Counted from the first letter of the stretch, positions 35,884 to 44,701 are shown. The stretch is 64,000 nt of DNA from Rhizobium phaseoli (GCF_010668805.1 NZ_WUFT01000011.1:124001-188000), one strand, 5' to 3'. Notes: generated by a model not told the origin, from the letters alone. Numbers and translations: made by a program.

Positions 35884-35987
35884 CCTCGCCGCGCTGCTCG
35901 CAGCCCCGCTCGTGATACTGCACACGCTCCAGGAAAAAACAGCGTTCGAGAGCGGCCTGCTGATGGAGATCCGATGACCGGGCGGCC

Positions 35988-36530
35988 TCAGGCGGTTTGG
36001 CCGACTGCCTTGCAATAGGCCGAGAATGCCTGAAGATAGGCCTGCACCCTCAAACGGTTCTCCGCCGTCTCGACAGCCCGAAACACCTCGGCCGGTTCCA
36101 GCTTAATCAGCGGGAGCCGGAGGAATACATCGCCTGCGAACCGGTCGGTGATGGTCGCAAGGATCGTGCGTAGACCTGCCAGCATGTCATCTCCCCGATG
36201 CGATGCGTGCAGCAATGCAACGGGCTTGTGTACGATCTGCTCTCCCGACACCAGCCAATCGATCGCATTCTTGAGACCGCCGGGGATGGATCGCACATAT
36301 TCCGGGCTGGCGATGATCACCCCGTCACTCCGAGCGATCGCTGCGATGAAATCCCGCACCGCCGCCGGCAGAGCTTCCCCCTCGAGATCCGGCGAGAACA
36401 CCGGCAGGTATCCCACGCCATCGAAGATCGCAATGTCGATATCACGTGGTGCAACGGCGCTAACAGCCCGCAGCATGGCCGTATTGGTGGAATCGCGCCG
36501 AGCGCTGCCGGATATTGCGAGAATCTTCAT
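35988..36530 (-). CDS. NADPH-dependent FMN reductase family protein
   Basis: This 180-residue flavodoxin-like protein starts at ATG 36528-36530. It has the FMN phosphate loop ILAISGSARRDSTNTAML at the N-terminus and the second motif IIASPEYVRSIPGGLKNAIDWL (about 97-118), which is diagnostic of the NADPH-dependent FMN reductase/quinone reductase group. It is cytosolic and probably reduces quinones, azo compounds or metals. It is divergent from an ABC exporter operon with 203 bp between. Confidence 0.9.
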   Translation of the reverse strand: MKILAISGSARRDSTNTAMLRAVSAVAPRDIDIAIFDGVGYLPVFSPDLEGEALPAAVRDFIAAIARSDGVIIASPEYVRSIPGGLKNAIDWLVSGEQIVHKPVALLHASHRGDDMLAGLRTILATITDRFAGDVFLRLPLIKLEPAEVFRAVETAENRLRVQAYLQAFSAYCKAVGQTA

Positions 36531-36733
36531 GAGCCTAACAGCGATCGATTGGCCGTGGCTGTCAACGCAAAAGGCTGTGGTGCCGCGCGTCTTTTCGCAT
36601 CGGCAGGCGGCGCTGGAGCGCTTCGAATTGCGCGATTGAGGGACAGGCAAAAGCGACTTTTGCTTGCACTGGCCGAGCCCGGCGTTAGCTTGGGTTCCAA
36701 TCCTGACAGCTGCCGAATCGGCGGGAAATACAG

Positions 36734-37735
36734 ATGACGGCTTTGATCGAGGCACGGGGCGTCAGCAAGCGCTTCCGGCAGCACAAGAGATTTCCGGGTT
36801 TTCTGGGCGCGCTAAAGACGCTGGTGACGAGCGAATATACCGAGGTTCTGGCCGTTTCCGACATCGATTTCGACGTCGCGGCTGGCGAAGCTGTGGGGTA
36901 TCTCGGCCCCAACGGCGCCGGCAAATCCACCATGATCAAGATGATGACCGGCATTTTGGTACCGAGCGCCGGCACGCTGACGGTGCTCGGCCGCACACCG
37001 CATCTCAAGCGAATGGACAATGCGCGCGAGATCGGCGTTGTCTTCGGCCAGCGCAGTCAGCTGTGGTGGGACCTACCGCTGGTCGACAGTTTTACCCTGC
37101 ACCAGCGCATCTATGATATCCCGCCTGCGCGCTATGCCGACAATCTCCGGCGCTTCAGCGAGTTGCTCGACCTCACGCCCTTTCTCGACCGTGCGGTGCG
37201 CCAGCTCAGCCTCGGCCAGCGCATGCGCGCCGAGATCGTGATGTCGCTGCTGCACGATCCCAAGATCCTTTTTCTGGACGAACCGACCATCGGGCTGGAC
37301 GTGGTCGCCAAGGATGCGGTGCGGCGCTTTCTTGCAGAGATCAACCGCGAGCGCGGCGTCACCATCATCCTCACCACCCATGACCTGCAGGACATCGAAA
37401 CCATCTGCCCGCGGCTGATCATGGTCGATCACTCGAGGCTGATCTTCGACGGCGAATTGAGAAGCCTGCGCGCGGCATTGGGCTCGGCCCGACGGCTGAC
37501 ACTCGAATTTGCCAGCGATCCCGGGCCGCTGCCGCTGAAAACGGCTACGCTCATCAGCGACGAGGGTCTGCGCAAGAATTATCTGATCGAACGCGAAGAC
37601 ATATCGCTGGTCAAAATCCTGTCGGAGGTGGGAAGCGAGCGCGGCCTCAAGGATGTGGCGCTGCACGAACCCGACATCGAAGAGGTCATCCGCACCTTCT
37701 ACCAGGGCCGCAACGCCAGGGCGCGAGCATCATGA
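36734..37735 (+). CDS. ABC-2 type exporter, ATP-binding subunit
   Basis: This 333-residue protein has Walker A GPNGAGKST (about 58-66), the signature QLSLGQRMRAE, Walker B ILFLDEPTIGLD and the switch histidine TTHD. The N-terminal insertion RFRQHKRFPGFLGALKTL is typical of the subgroup paired with DUF990-like permeases. It shares an ATGA overlap with the first permease gene. The complex is likely to export a hydrophobic compound, with the substrate unknown. Confidence 0.92.
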   Translation: MTALIEARGVSKRFRQHKRFPGFLGALKTLVTSEYTEVLAVSDIDFDVAAGEAVGYLGPNGAGKSTMIKMMTGILVPSAGTLTVLGRTPHLKRMDNAREIGVVFGQRSQLWWDLPLVDSFTLHQRIYDIPPARYADNLRRFSELLDLTPFLDRAVRQLSLGQRMRAEIVMSLLHDPKILFLDEPTIGLDVVAKDAVRRFLAEINRERGVTIILTTHDLQDIETICPRLIMVDHSRLIFDGELRSLRAALGSARRLTLEFASDPGPLPLKTATLISDEGLRKNYLIEREDISLVKILSEVGSERGLKDVALHEPDIEEVIRTFYQGRNARARAS

Positions 37736-38532
37736 GCGCTTATTCCGCCTTCGCGCGCAGCGCTTTCCATGCCCAACTCGCCTACCGCAACGAGGTCTGG
37801 GCCAACATCTTCGGCAAACTCGTGCAAGTCTTCGCCCGCGTCGCGATCTGGCAGGCAGCCTATGCCGGCGTCGGTGCAGCGGTGGTCGACGGTGTCTCGC
37901 TGCAGCAGATGGTGACCTATGCCTTGCTCGGCGGTGCGGTGATGGGTGCCACCCGCCCCGAGAGGATCATCAGCGAGATCGGCCGGTCGCTGAAGACGGG
38001 GGACGTCGCCGTCTGGTTGCTGAAGCCCATCTTCTATCCGCTCTACCTCTTCGCCAATGAATGCGGCAGTTTCGGCTACCGCCTGATGACGCAGGTTATC
38101 CCGACCGTCGCCGTCACAGCCATGTTCTACGGCATGCTGCCGCCGGCAAGCCTGTTCGACGGCGCCAAGTTCATTGCCTTCTGGATGCTTTCCTTCATCC
38201 TGCTGTCCCTGATGTCGATGTTCTGTGGCCTCATCGCCTTCTGGCTGATGACGAGCTTCTCGCTCGACTGGATCCTCGGCGCCCTGCTGCAGCTGTTCTC
38301 CGGCCTGCTGGTGCCCTTCTGGTTCTTCCCCGAGCCGCTGGCGACGATCGCCCGCCACCTGCCCTTTGCCTGGGTGGTCTATTATCCCAATGCCGTCTAT
38401 CTCGGCCGGCTTTCGGCTGCCGACACCTGGTTTCATCTCGGCCTCGGTCTCGGCTGGGCCGGATTGTTCCTCTTCGGTGTCCTGTGGCTATGGCGCTCAG
38501 CCTCGACCCGCATCACCGTGCAGGGAGGCTGA
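37732..38532 (+). CDS. ABC-2 family exporter permease, first subunit
   Basis: This 266-residue protein has six predicted membrane helices and the family N-terminus AFHAQLAYRNEVWANIFGKL. It contains a TRPERIISEIGRSLKTGDVA cytoplasmic loop and later FSLDWILGALLQLFSGLLVP. Its ATG overlaps the stop of the ATPase gene, and its stop lies 2 bp before the second permease, so the three form one operon. Confidence 0.9.
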   Translation: MSAYSAFARSAFHAQLAYRNEVWANIFGKLVQVFARVAIWQAAYAGVGAAVVDGVSLQQMVTYALLGGAVMGATRPERIISEIGRSLKTGDVAVWLLKPIFYPLYLFANECGSFGYRLMTQVIPTVAVTAMFYGMLPPASLFDGAKFIAFWMLSFILLSLMSMFCGLIAFWLMTSFSLDWILGALLQLFSGLLVPFWFFPEPLATIARHLPFAWVVYYPNAVYLGRLSAADTWFHLGLGLGWAGLFLFGVLWLWRSASTRITVQGG

Positions 38533-38534
38533 CA

Positions 38535-39338
38535 ATGCTGCTTCATCACCTCCGCGTTATCCCGCTGCTGGTGCGCATGTATATCCGCTCGCAGATGGAA
38601 TATCGCGGCGCCTTCTGGCTCGATCGCCTTGCACAGATTCTCTCCTATGGCAGCGTCTTCGCTACCATCGGCATCCTGCTTGCCCGCTTCGATACGTTAG
38701 GAGGCTGGAGCTGGCCGGAACTCGCGCTGCTCTACAGCTTCCAGCTGCTGGCTTACTCCCTCGGTGCTGCGATGAGCTTCACGCAGCTGCGCGATCTTGA
38801 GGAACTGGTGCGGCTCGGCACTTACGATGCGCTGCTGGTCAAGCCGTTCAGCCCCTGGGTCTATCTGATTTTTTCCGGCCTCAATATCGGCTATGCCGGC
38901 CACATCATCCTTGCCGTGCCGCTGCTCGGCTGGGCGGTTTTCTCCGTCGATTTCGCTTGGTCGATCTCTTCAGCCCTGTTCCTCGTCGCCACACTTTTCA
39001 GCGCCACGCTACTCACCGCAGCCCTCATCACCATGATCGGCGCCACCGCGCTGATCTGGGTGCGCTCCAACCATCTGTTCTCGATCTTCTTCGGATTCTG
39101 GGAGCTGATGCGCTACCCGCTCAACATTTTTCCCGGCAGCATCCAGATCACCCTCATCACCGCCGTTCCGCTGGCGCTGACCAGTTCGGTTCCCGTCGCC
39201 GCCCTGCTCGGCAAACCCGTACCGATCCTTGGGGACTGGGCCGGCCCAGCGGCTCTGGCGGCCGGCCCGATCTGGGTGCTGATCGCGATGGCGTACTGGC
39301 GCTACGCCACTGGCAAATACCAGGGCGCCGGCGGCTGA
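38535..39338 (+). CDS. ABC-2 family exporter permease, second subunit
   Basis: This 267-residue protein from ATG 38535 (MLLHHLRVIPLLVRMYIRSQ) has six predicted helices and the loop DLEELVRLGTYDALLVKPFS, matching the GDVA loop of its partner and of DUF990 proteins. It probably forms a heterodimeric pore with the preceding permease. The 3' end lies 19 bp from the convergent HxlR gene. Confidence 0.9.
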   Translation: MLLHHLRVIPLLVRMYIRSQMEYRGAFWLDRLAQILSYGSVFATIGILLARFDTLGGWSWPELALLYSFQLLAYSLGAAMSFTQLRDLEELVRLGTYDALLVKPFSPWVYLIFSGLNIGYAGHIILAVPLLGWAVFSVDFAWSISSALFLVATLFSATLLTAALITMIGATALIWVRSNHLFSIFFGFWELMRYPLNIFPGSIQITLITAVPLALTSSVPVAALLGKPVPILGDWAGPAALAAGPIWVLIAMAYWRYATGKYQGAGG

Positions 39339-39357
39339 TGGCTGACTTCCCTCGACA

Positions 39358-39879
39358 TCAGGATGCCGGCGCCGACGATTTCGCGCGAACCTCGAGGAAC
39401 GCCGCCGTCAGCTTGGCCAGCACCGCCGAAGTGCACGTGCCGTTGGCTCCGCCGATCGGATCGACGATATGGATTTGCCGGAGATCCTCCATGAATGCGT
39501 CCCAGAGCGGCGGCCCGCCTTCTTCGAGAAGCTGCGCGCGGATGCTCAACTCCTCGCGGACCGGCAGATGGCGCCGCCCCCAGGCGCCGATCATGGCAAA
39601 GACCGGAACAAGCTGGATCGCCGGCTCCTCGAGGCTGTAGATCGCTTTCTGGCTATGGCTCGGATCATCCCGCTTGCTGATGAACCCGAGCGAGAGCAGG
39701 CGCTTCAGCCTGGCTGCCAGGATATTCGAGGCGATCCCCTCCTCCGAATGGGTCAGAAGATCGCGGAAATGGCGGCGGTTGCCAAACATGATGTCCCGGA
39801 TGATGATCAGGGTCCACCGGTCACCCAGCACTTCCATCGTCAGGTTGATCGGGCAGCCTGAGCGCAGTTCGATATCCAC
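39358..39879 (-). CDS. HxlR family winged-helix regulator
   Basis: This protein has about 173 residues with a non-ATG start (GTG at 39877-39879, TTG one codon earlier). The HxlR core is clear: CPINLTMEVLGDRWTLIIIR, FGNRRHFRDLL, GIASNILAARLKRLLSLGFI. An added C-terminal domain of about 75 residues (after residue 100) may bind a ligand. It is divergent from the RibD-like reductase gene and probably controls it through inverted repeats in the shared promoter region. Confidence 0.88.
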   Translation of the reverse strand: MDIELRSGCPINLTMEVLGDRWTLIIIRDIMFGNRRHFRDLLTHSEEGIASNILAARLKRLLSLGFISKRDDPSHSQKAIYSLEEPAIQLVPVFAMIGAWGRRHLPVREELSIRAQLLEEGGPPLWDAFMEDLRQIHIVDPIGGANGTCTSAVLAKLTAAFLEVRAKSSAPAS

Positions 39880-39895
39880 CAAGCATCTCCCAAAA

Positions 39896-39940
39896 AACTG
39901 GTTGCATAATAGGATCACCCATGCAACAAAACAACCAGTT
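39896..39940. promoter_or_regulatory. Candidate HxlR operator in a divergent promoter
   Basis: Two nested inverted repeats occur: AACTGGTTG (39896-39904) with CAACCAGTT (39932-39940), and TTGCAT (39902-39907) with ATGCAA (39921-39926). Both lie between the divergent regulator and reductase genes, where HxlR proteins usually bind. Function is inferred. Confidence 0.5.
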
Positions 39941-39967
39941 TCAATTTGCAATCAGACGGAGGAAAAC

Positions 39968-40609
39968 ATGTCTAAGGTGCGCGTCGCAGCATTTTCCCTT
40001 TCCGTGGATGGTTTCGGCGCCGGGCCGGAGCAAAGCATGCAGGATCCGCTTGGCAAGCGCGGAACTGAGATGTTTCAATGGTTTTTCCATACCCGCACGT
40101 TTCGCGCGATGCAGGGAAAGGACGATGGCTCGCAAGGAATTGACGAGGACTATGCCGCCCGTGGCATGGCCAATTTCGGCGCCTTCATTCTCGGCCGCAA
40201 CATGTTCGGGCCTATTCGCGGAGACTGGCCTGATGAAACCTGGAAGGGCTGGTGGGGGCCAAACCCACCCTATCACGCGCCGACCTTCATCCTGACGCAC
40301 TATCCGCGCGAACCCCTTGTCATGGAGGGCGGCACGACCTTTCACTTCATCACCGGCGGCATCGAGGATGGGCTTGAAAAGGCCAAGGCCGCGGCCGGCG
40401 GCAAGGATGTGAAGATCGGCGGCGGGGTCAGCACCGTCCGCCAATATCTGCAGGCCGACCTGATCGACGAATTGCATTTCGCCGTCTCGCCCGTCGTGCT
40501 CGGCAAAGGAGAAGCGATGTTCACCGGCATCGATCTGCCCGCTCTCGGCTTCCGCGTCGCCGAGCATGTGGCGAGCGAACACGCTACGCATATCGTGCTG
40601 ACAAAATAA
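39968..40609 (+). CDS. RibD C-terminal/dihydrofolate reductase-like protein
   Basis: This 213-residue protein from ATG 39968 follows a strong GGAGG ribosome-binding site. The N-terminus KVRVAAFSLSVDGFGAG, GAFILGRNMFGPIRGDW, the nucleotide-binding turn KIGGGVSTVRQYLQADLIDE and FAVSPVVLGKGE place it in the RibD C-terminal family of NADPH reductases. Members outside riboflavin operons have unknown substrates. The divergent HxlR gene suggests induction by a small molecule. Confidence 0.9.
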   Translation: MSKVRVAAFSLSVDGFGAGPEQSMQDPLGKRGTEMFQWFFHTRTFRAMQGKDDGSQGIDEDYAARGMANFGAFILGRNMFGPIRGDWPDETWKGWWGPNPPYHAPTFILTHYPREPLVMEGGTTFHFITGGIEDGLEKAKAAAGGKDVKIGGGVSTVRQYLQADLIDELHFAVSPVVLGKGEAMFTGIDLPALGFRVAEHVASEHATHIVLTK

Positions 40610-40873
40610 ACCAGCCGCCGATCGGGATCGGTATCCCTTCACCCCAGCGCGTGCTGCAGGATGCCTGCGGCGGCAATGGCGATGATCGCGGTCGGCACTT
40701 CCGATCGGGCTAGGCCATTCCCGGGAACACCGGGCCGGCACCAAACCGTGTCAGGAGAATAGCGGTGGTGTTGCTGGGGAATGAGCGTAGAGTGAGCGCC
40801 ATCGGCCCATCGGCATCGGCACGACCGCTTGAGAGACCATAGGTGCTCTTGCCGCTTCACGGAGGGCACGACA

Positions 40874-41077
40874 ATGCTCCTGTCGCTCATCTCACTCAAC
40901 GATGATGAAATCACGATCGTCACCGATGCCGTTCGGCAATGGTGCTGCGAGAGGAAGCTCGACATCGACAGCATCGAAGGGCGTCGCGCCATCACCATTG
41001 CCGTCGATCTCGTCCAGATGAACACGGATCACGACAGGCTTTTTGCCGAGCTGTCGAAGCAGTTGGACCATCAGTAG
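40874..41077 (+). CDS. Small hypothetical protein
   Basis: This 67-residue protein starts at ATG 40874 after a GGAGGG ribosome-binding site. It is a helical protein beginning MLLSLISLNDDEITIVTDAV, with a DxDSIEGRRAITIAVDLVQ motif; the same form occurs in other short rhizobial proteins. It is cytosolic with unknown function. The good ribosome-binding site raises confidence that it is expressed. Confidence 0.6.
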   Translation: MLLSLISLNDDEITIVTDAVRQWCCERKLDIDSIEGRRAITIAVDLVQMNTDHDRLFAELSKQLDHQ

Positions 41078-41105
41078 GACCCGACGGCGGTAGCTTTGAG
41101 AGGAC

Positions 41106-41981
41106 TTAAAGGCGCTTTTCAAAGAAGGTATCGGGATATGGGTCGTCATTGAACCGATCGATCTCATGCCAGCCGCTTCCCCGATAAAGCTGCTGCGCCT
41201 CGGAAAGCGCACTGTTCGTGTCCAGGCGCAGGAGCTTCACGGACAGTTCGCGGGCGATGGTCTCGGCCGCGAGCATGAGGCGTGTTGCGAGCCCGAGACC
41301 ACGCGCGGATGGGGCGACCCACAGCCTCTTGATCTCCGCGACCTCGCCACCACTACCCTTCAACCCGACGCAGCCGATCGGCAGCCCATCGGACAAGGCC
41401 ACCAGGAACGCACCGCGTGGACGGATCATATCCTTGGCGTCGGGATCGCGGGACAGCGATACATCGAAGCCCTTCTCAAAACGGCGTGCGAGTTCGCCGT
41501 AATATTCGCCCAGGCAATAGTTGGCATCCTCGTGCCGAGGGTCCGTCTCCTCGATCACGATCTGGTCGCGCCTCAGCGAGGAAGCAACGATGTCCATGGC
41601 GCGCAGGAGTTCTTCCGGGCGGCGATGGCGTGCCAGAAATGCCTCCGCCTGCGCATTGGAAAGCGCTTCATAAGCCTGGAACTCGGACCGGCCGGTTTCG
41701 GTCAATCTGGCGATGCGGCGACGTGCGTCCTCAGCATTCGGCACCGTCTCGATGAGATCTTCCTCTTCCAGACTGCGCAGCAGACGGCTCATCAAGCCCG
41801 AATCGAGACCGAGATAATCGCGGATCACCGCAACCTCCGATTGTCCCCGGCCGATCGAATTGAGCACGCGGGCGGCCCCGAGCGGACGCCCACGCCCGAG
41901 GAACGAACTGTCGAGAGCGCCGACTTCCGAGGTGACGGCACGGTTGAAGCGACGGACACGGGAGACAGGATCGCAAGTCAT
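41106..41981 (-). CDS. MarR-type regulator fused to a GNAT acetyltransferase
   Basis: This protein has 291 residues. Residues 1-140 form a MarR winged helix (RVLNSIGRGQSEVAVIRDYL, SGLMSRLLRSLEEEDLI, DARRRIARLTETG). Residues 150-291 form a GNAT domain (AEIKRLWVAPSARGLGLATR, then LYRGSGWHEIDRFN and PYPDTFFEKRL). The fusion is a known architecture whose ligand or substrate is mostly unknown. A perfect 24-bp palindrome abuts the start codon and leaves no room for a ribosome-binding site, suggesting tight autoregulation and perhaps a leaderless message. Confidence 0.9.
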   Translation of the reverse strand: MTCDPVSRVRRFNRAVTSEVGALDSSFLGRGRPLGAARVLNSIGRGQSEVAVIRDYLGLDSGLMSRLLRSLEEEDLIETVPNAEDARRRIARLTETGRSEFQAYEALSNAQAEAFLARHRRPEELLRAMDIVASSLRRDQIVIEETDPRHEDANYCLGEYYGELARRFEKGFDVSLSRDPDAKDMIRPRGAFLVALSDGLPIGCVGLKGSGGEVAEIKRLWVAPSARGLGLATRLMLAAETIARELSVKLLRLDTNSALSEAQQLYRGSGWHEIDRFNDDPYPDTFFEKRL

Positions 41982-42005
41982 ATTATCTGACTTAAGTCAG
42001 ATAAT
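41982..42005. promoter_or_regulatory. Perfect 24-bp palindrome, probable MarR operator
   Basis: ATTATCTGACTT is followed directly by its reverse complement and ends against the start codon of the MarR-GNAT gene. The symmetry and length are typical of MarR operators. Autoregulation is inferred. Confidence 0.8.
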
Positions 42006-42092
42006 TGCCCCTGTCAATTCGGAGCCCTCAAAAGCAGAGGTCGGGTCGATCGGCGGCTTGCAACCATCTTGCGGATCAACATCCCCTCGCCT

Positions 42093-42938
42093 ATGGCATT
42101 ACAACGTCCCGCAAGGCCTCTCCCCGTGTTCCGTTTTGCTCTCCACGTCCTGATCGTTCTCCTTCTGACGCTGCTCACGCAGATCGGCGGTGTCGCCTAT
42201 CTCATCGCGCTGGTCGCGTCGCGCGTCTGGGGCATCCGGCGCTTTCTGGCCAAGCTCGCCATCTTCCTGCTTTGTTATGCCGGCGCAACATTTGCCGCGG
42301 GCCTCACAGCCCCGATGCTTGGGCGGGTACCCCTCTCCTGCATATCAAGCGCCACAGACAGGCTGGTGGTCCGCTCCCCAATCTATTGCCTGCTGAACCG
42401 CAACTACGTCACGCCTGACCTGCGCGATCTGGCAAAAGCGCTTGCTGCCCACATGAACGAGGAATTTCCCGGTACCGTTACCGTCGCGCTGGATGCGAAT
42501 TTCCCCTTCGTGAATGGCTTTCCGCTGCTGCCGCATCTGTCGCATGCCGACGGAAAAAAGCTCGACTTCGCTTATTATTACAAGGATGCGGACGGCGCTT
42601 TCCTGAATGGCGTCACCCGCTCCCCGATCGGTTATTTCGCCTTCGAAGAGCCGGCTCCGGGCGACGAACTGCCGTGCAAAGGGCGCAACGACTGGCTGAC
42701 CACCCGCTGGAATTTCGACGCGCTGCAGCCACTGTTTCCGGCCTATCGAATCGACGAGCAGCGCACCTCGGCCGCGGTCGCCTGGTTGACGAGCGAAGGC
42801 ATGGCGCGTTTCGGCCTGCAGAAGATCTTCATCGAGCCGCATCTCAAGAACGCGCTTGGCATTACCGACAACCATGTCCGCTTCCAAGGCTGCCGCGCCG
42901 CTCGCCACGACGACCATATCCATATCCAGGTTGAATGA
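42093..42938 (+). CDS. Membrane-anchored protein with LAS-type metallopeptidase motifs
   Basis: This protein has 281 residues from ATG 42093. Two hydrophobic segments (about 12-50 and 52-75) lead into an extracytoplasmic domain. In it SHADGKKLDFAYY gives H-x6-D (His151, Asp158) and the C-terminal RHDDHIHIQ gives HxH (His275, His277), the zinc-ligand pattern of LAS peptidases (M15/M74, such as MepA). Cysteines at about 83, 99, 195 and 267 may form disulfides. A cell-wall peptidase role is inferred; overall I do not recognise a named family. Confidence 0.6.
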   Translation: MALQRPARPLPVFRFALHVLIVLLLTLLTQIGGVAYLIALVASRVWGIRRFLAKLAIFLLCYAGATFAAGLTAPMLGRVPLSCISSATDRLVVRSPIYCLLNRNYVTPDLRDLAKALAAHMNEEFPGTVTVALDANFPFVNGFPLLPHLSHADGKKLDFAYYYKDADGAFLNGVTRSPIGYFAFEEPAPGDELPCKGRNDWLTTRWNFDALQPLFPAYRIDEQRTSAAVAWLTSEGMARFGLQKIFIEPHLKNALGITDNHVRFQGCRAARHDDHIHIQVE

Positions 42939-43016
42939 GCGTAAGCTGCAAGGATTGCGAGAAATCCTATTGCGCAGCACAAACTATGTCGGACAAGAGC
43001 GAGGAGGATGCTCCGT

Positions 43017-43589
43017 ATGAATATTTTCATTCTGCTGATCGGTTTTCCAGGCGTCGGGAAGCTCGCGATCGCCAAAGAATTAAGTCCGCTTATCCCCGCA
43101 AAGATTATCGACAATCACTGGTTCAACAATCCGATATTGCGCCTGCTGGATGACGACGGGACGTCTGCCCTCCCGGAGGGAATATGGGAATATACCGGCA
43201 GAGTTCGGCAAGTGGTCTTGGATGCGATCGTGGCCTATAGCGCGCCCTCGGCCAATTTCATCTTCACACATGCCGGGATTGAAGGCGATCCGCGAAGCAT
43301 GCGCACTTTTCAGCAAATTGCTGCCGCGGCCCAACAGCGCCAGGCCTTGCTGGTTCCCATCCGATTGCTCTGCGACGAGGATGAGTTGGCACGCCGGATT
43401 TCCACACCCGCACGCCGCGTCCACTTAAAATCGATAGATGTGGAAGCATCGAGAGAGCGCAGCCGACGAGCCGGCGTTCTCGATCCTCAACATCAAAATA
43501 CCCTCGTCCTGGATGTCACTTTCGCCTCACCGAAGGAAAGTGCGGCCGCTATTCGAAATCATGTTCTGAACGTCGCAGGCAATCCCTGA
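43017..43589 (+). CDS. P-loop kinase-like protein (shikimate/gluconate-kinase-type fold)
   Basis: This 190-residue protein starts at ATG 43017, with GAGGAGG nine bp upstream; an ATG at 43008 is too close to it. Walker A is GFPGVGKLAIA, in which the usual final Ser/Thr is replaced by Leu, an unusual P-loop. NFIFTHAG is the second strand, and RLLCDEDELARRI with STPARRVH resembles the LID of small-molecule kinases. The substrate is unknown. It starts 78 bp after the LAS-like gene. Confidence 0.7.
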   Translation: MNIFILLIGFPGVGKLAIAKELSPLIPAKIIDNHWFNNPILRLLDDDGTSALPEGIWEYTGRVRQVVLDAIVAYSAPSANFIFTHAGIEGDPRSMRTFQQIAAAAQQRQALLVPIRLLCDEDELARRISTPARRVHLKSIDVEASRERSRRAGVLDPQHQNTLVLDVTFASPKESAAAIRNHVLNVAGNP

Positions 43590-43937
43590 AGTGGGTGCTT
43601 TGCAGCCAAGCCGCCCAGTCGATGAGGAATCTGTCTTGGATGAACGTGCGCCGATTGAGATCCCCCAGGCGCGTGCCGCGTATGCACGCTTGAAGAAGCC
43701 GCGGCTGCGGACGGGAAAGACCTCTTTCGCCGTCAGGAATTCCAATGTCAGCTCCGGATATTAGCGTCCCGCGCGTTGTGATAGTTGCCAGGGTTACCCC
43801 AAAGCTCCGCGACCAAATCGGCGCCCGCGCTCTGGCTTCCGCAGCGTTGCGAAAGAACCTTTTGCGATACGCGTTGACGCGGCGGATGTGGTTAAAACGC
43901 CGGCCGGCCAGCGGCCTTTCGTTTCATCTCATCTTCT
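43590..43937. other. No confident gene
   Basis: This 348-bp stretch lies between the kinase-like gene and a broken lipoprotein gene. A plus-strand frame from 43745 (MSAPDISVPRVVIVARVTPK) lacks a ribosome-binding site, and its second half is antisense to the pseudogene. No repeats were recognised. Confidence 0.35.
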
Positions 43938-44432
43938 TCATGTTGTTGCCGAGCACAGGACCAACGGGTCAATTTTCTTCATTCTTTCAATAGCTTCTCT
44001 GAACTCAATGCCGCTCACAGTGGCCCATTGCTCTGGAGTTAGTTCCGGCTCTCTTCTTACGCTTTCAATGATCGCGACGGTACCATCGTGTTTGAGCAGG
44101 TACGTTACTATCAAGTTGGCTGAGCCGATATTGGCGGACATGGAGAGCCGATCCGGTCCAGCAGCCGTTATGATAACGTTTCTAAAAAGCGTCTTGTACT
44201 CTGTGCCATCAAAGAAAATTTAATTGCTATCGCGCACAGCAAAATAAGGACCTTCGCAGAAAGTACCGATGAAATGAAGCTCGCTGGCCACGAACTTATC
44301 TACGATTGCGCTTTCATCTGTATTTGAACAAGAAGCCACAAATCCCGCAATAGCTAGTATCAATGTAATGGAATGCTGAGGGCGCCTTTGCGGCGGCCTA
44401 ACTCGCAGCGTTCTCTCGGCAGTCTTGCTCAT
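43938..44432 (-). pseudogene. Lipoprotein gene with an in-frame nonsense codon
   Basis: One frame reads from MSKTAERTLRV through a signal and lipobox (GFVASC), then LHFIGTFCEGPYFAVRDSN, a TAA at 44220-44222, and continues without a shift as IFFDGTEYKTLFRNVIITAA and GSANLIVTYLLKHDGTVAII to 43938. The sequence on both sides of the stop looks coding. AT-rich compared with its surroundings. The family is unknown. Confidence 0.65.
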
Positions 44433-44502
44433 CGACAACTCGCGCAAAACACAACGCACTCTGAATAATGGAGGGCGTACTACAACCTGTTAATGACTTG
44501 GG

Positions 44503-44688
44503 TCAATTTAAGTAGATTTGCGTGTTTCCCCGTAGACAGGTCGTCATACCTGGGCGGAAATGGCCAATCTCGGCCAAAATCCAATTCCGAAATGCCCTAA
44601 TCTTGCGCTGCTTGATCGCCCGTGGCGGATAGAACAGGAAATACCGCGACGAGGATTTAAGCGCCTGTTCGAAGAACCCAGCACCCAT
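44503..44688 (-). pseudogene. C-terminal remnant of a LysR-type regulator
   Basis: About 50 codons read FEQALKSSSRYFLFYPPRAI, then KIRAFRNWILAEIG. This is the typical end of a LysR effector domain (hydrophobic strand, FYPP, then the KIRAFRDWL helix). The DNA-binding part is absent and resemblance stops abruptly near 44688. Confidence 0.7.
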
Positions 44689-44701
44689 CCCGCCGCAAGG
44701 T

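Noticed and set aside
35843..35977. A 44-codon GTG-started frame (METPAIAFLLSAF...) encoding a hydrophobic helix on the plus strand
   Set aside because: It overlaps the frameshifted DUF3313-like gene on the other strand, has only a weak GGTGG upstream and matches no known family.
43745..43993. Plus-strand frame MSAPDISVPRVVIVARV...
   Set aside because: No ribosome-binding site, and it runs antisense into a better-supported lipoprotein pseudogene.
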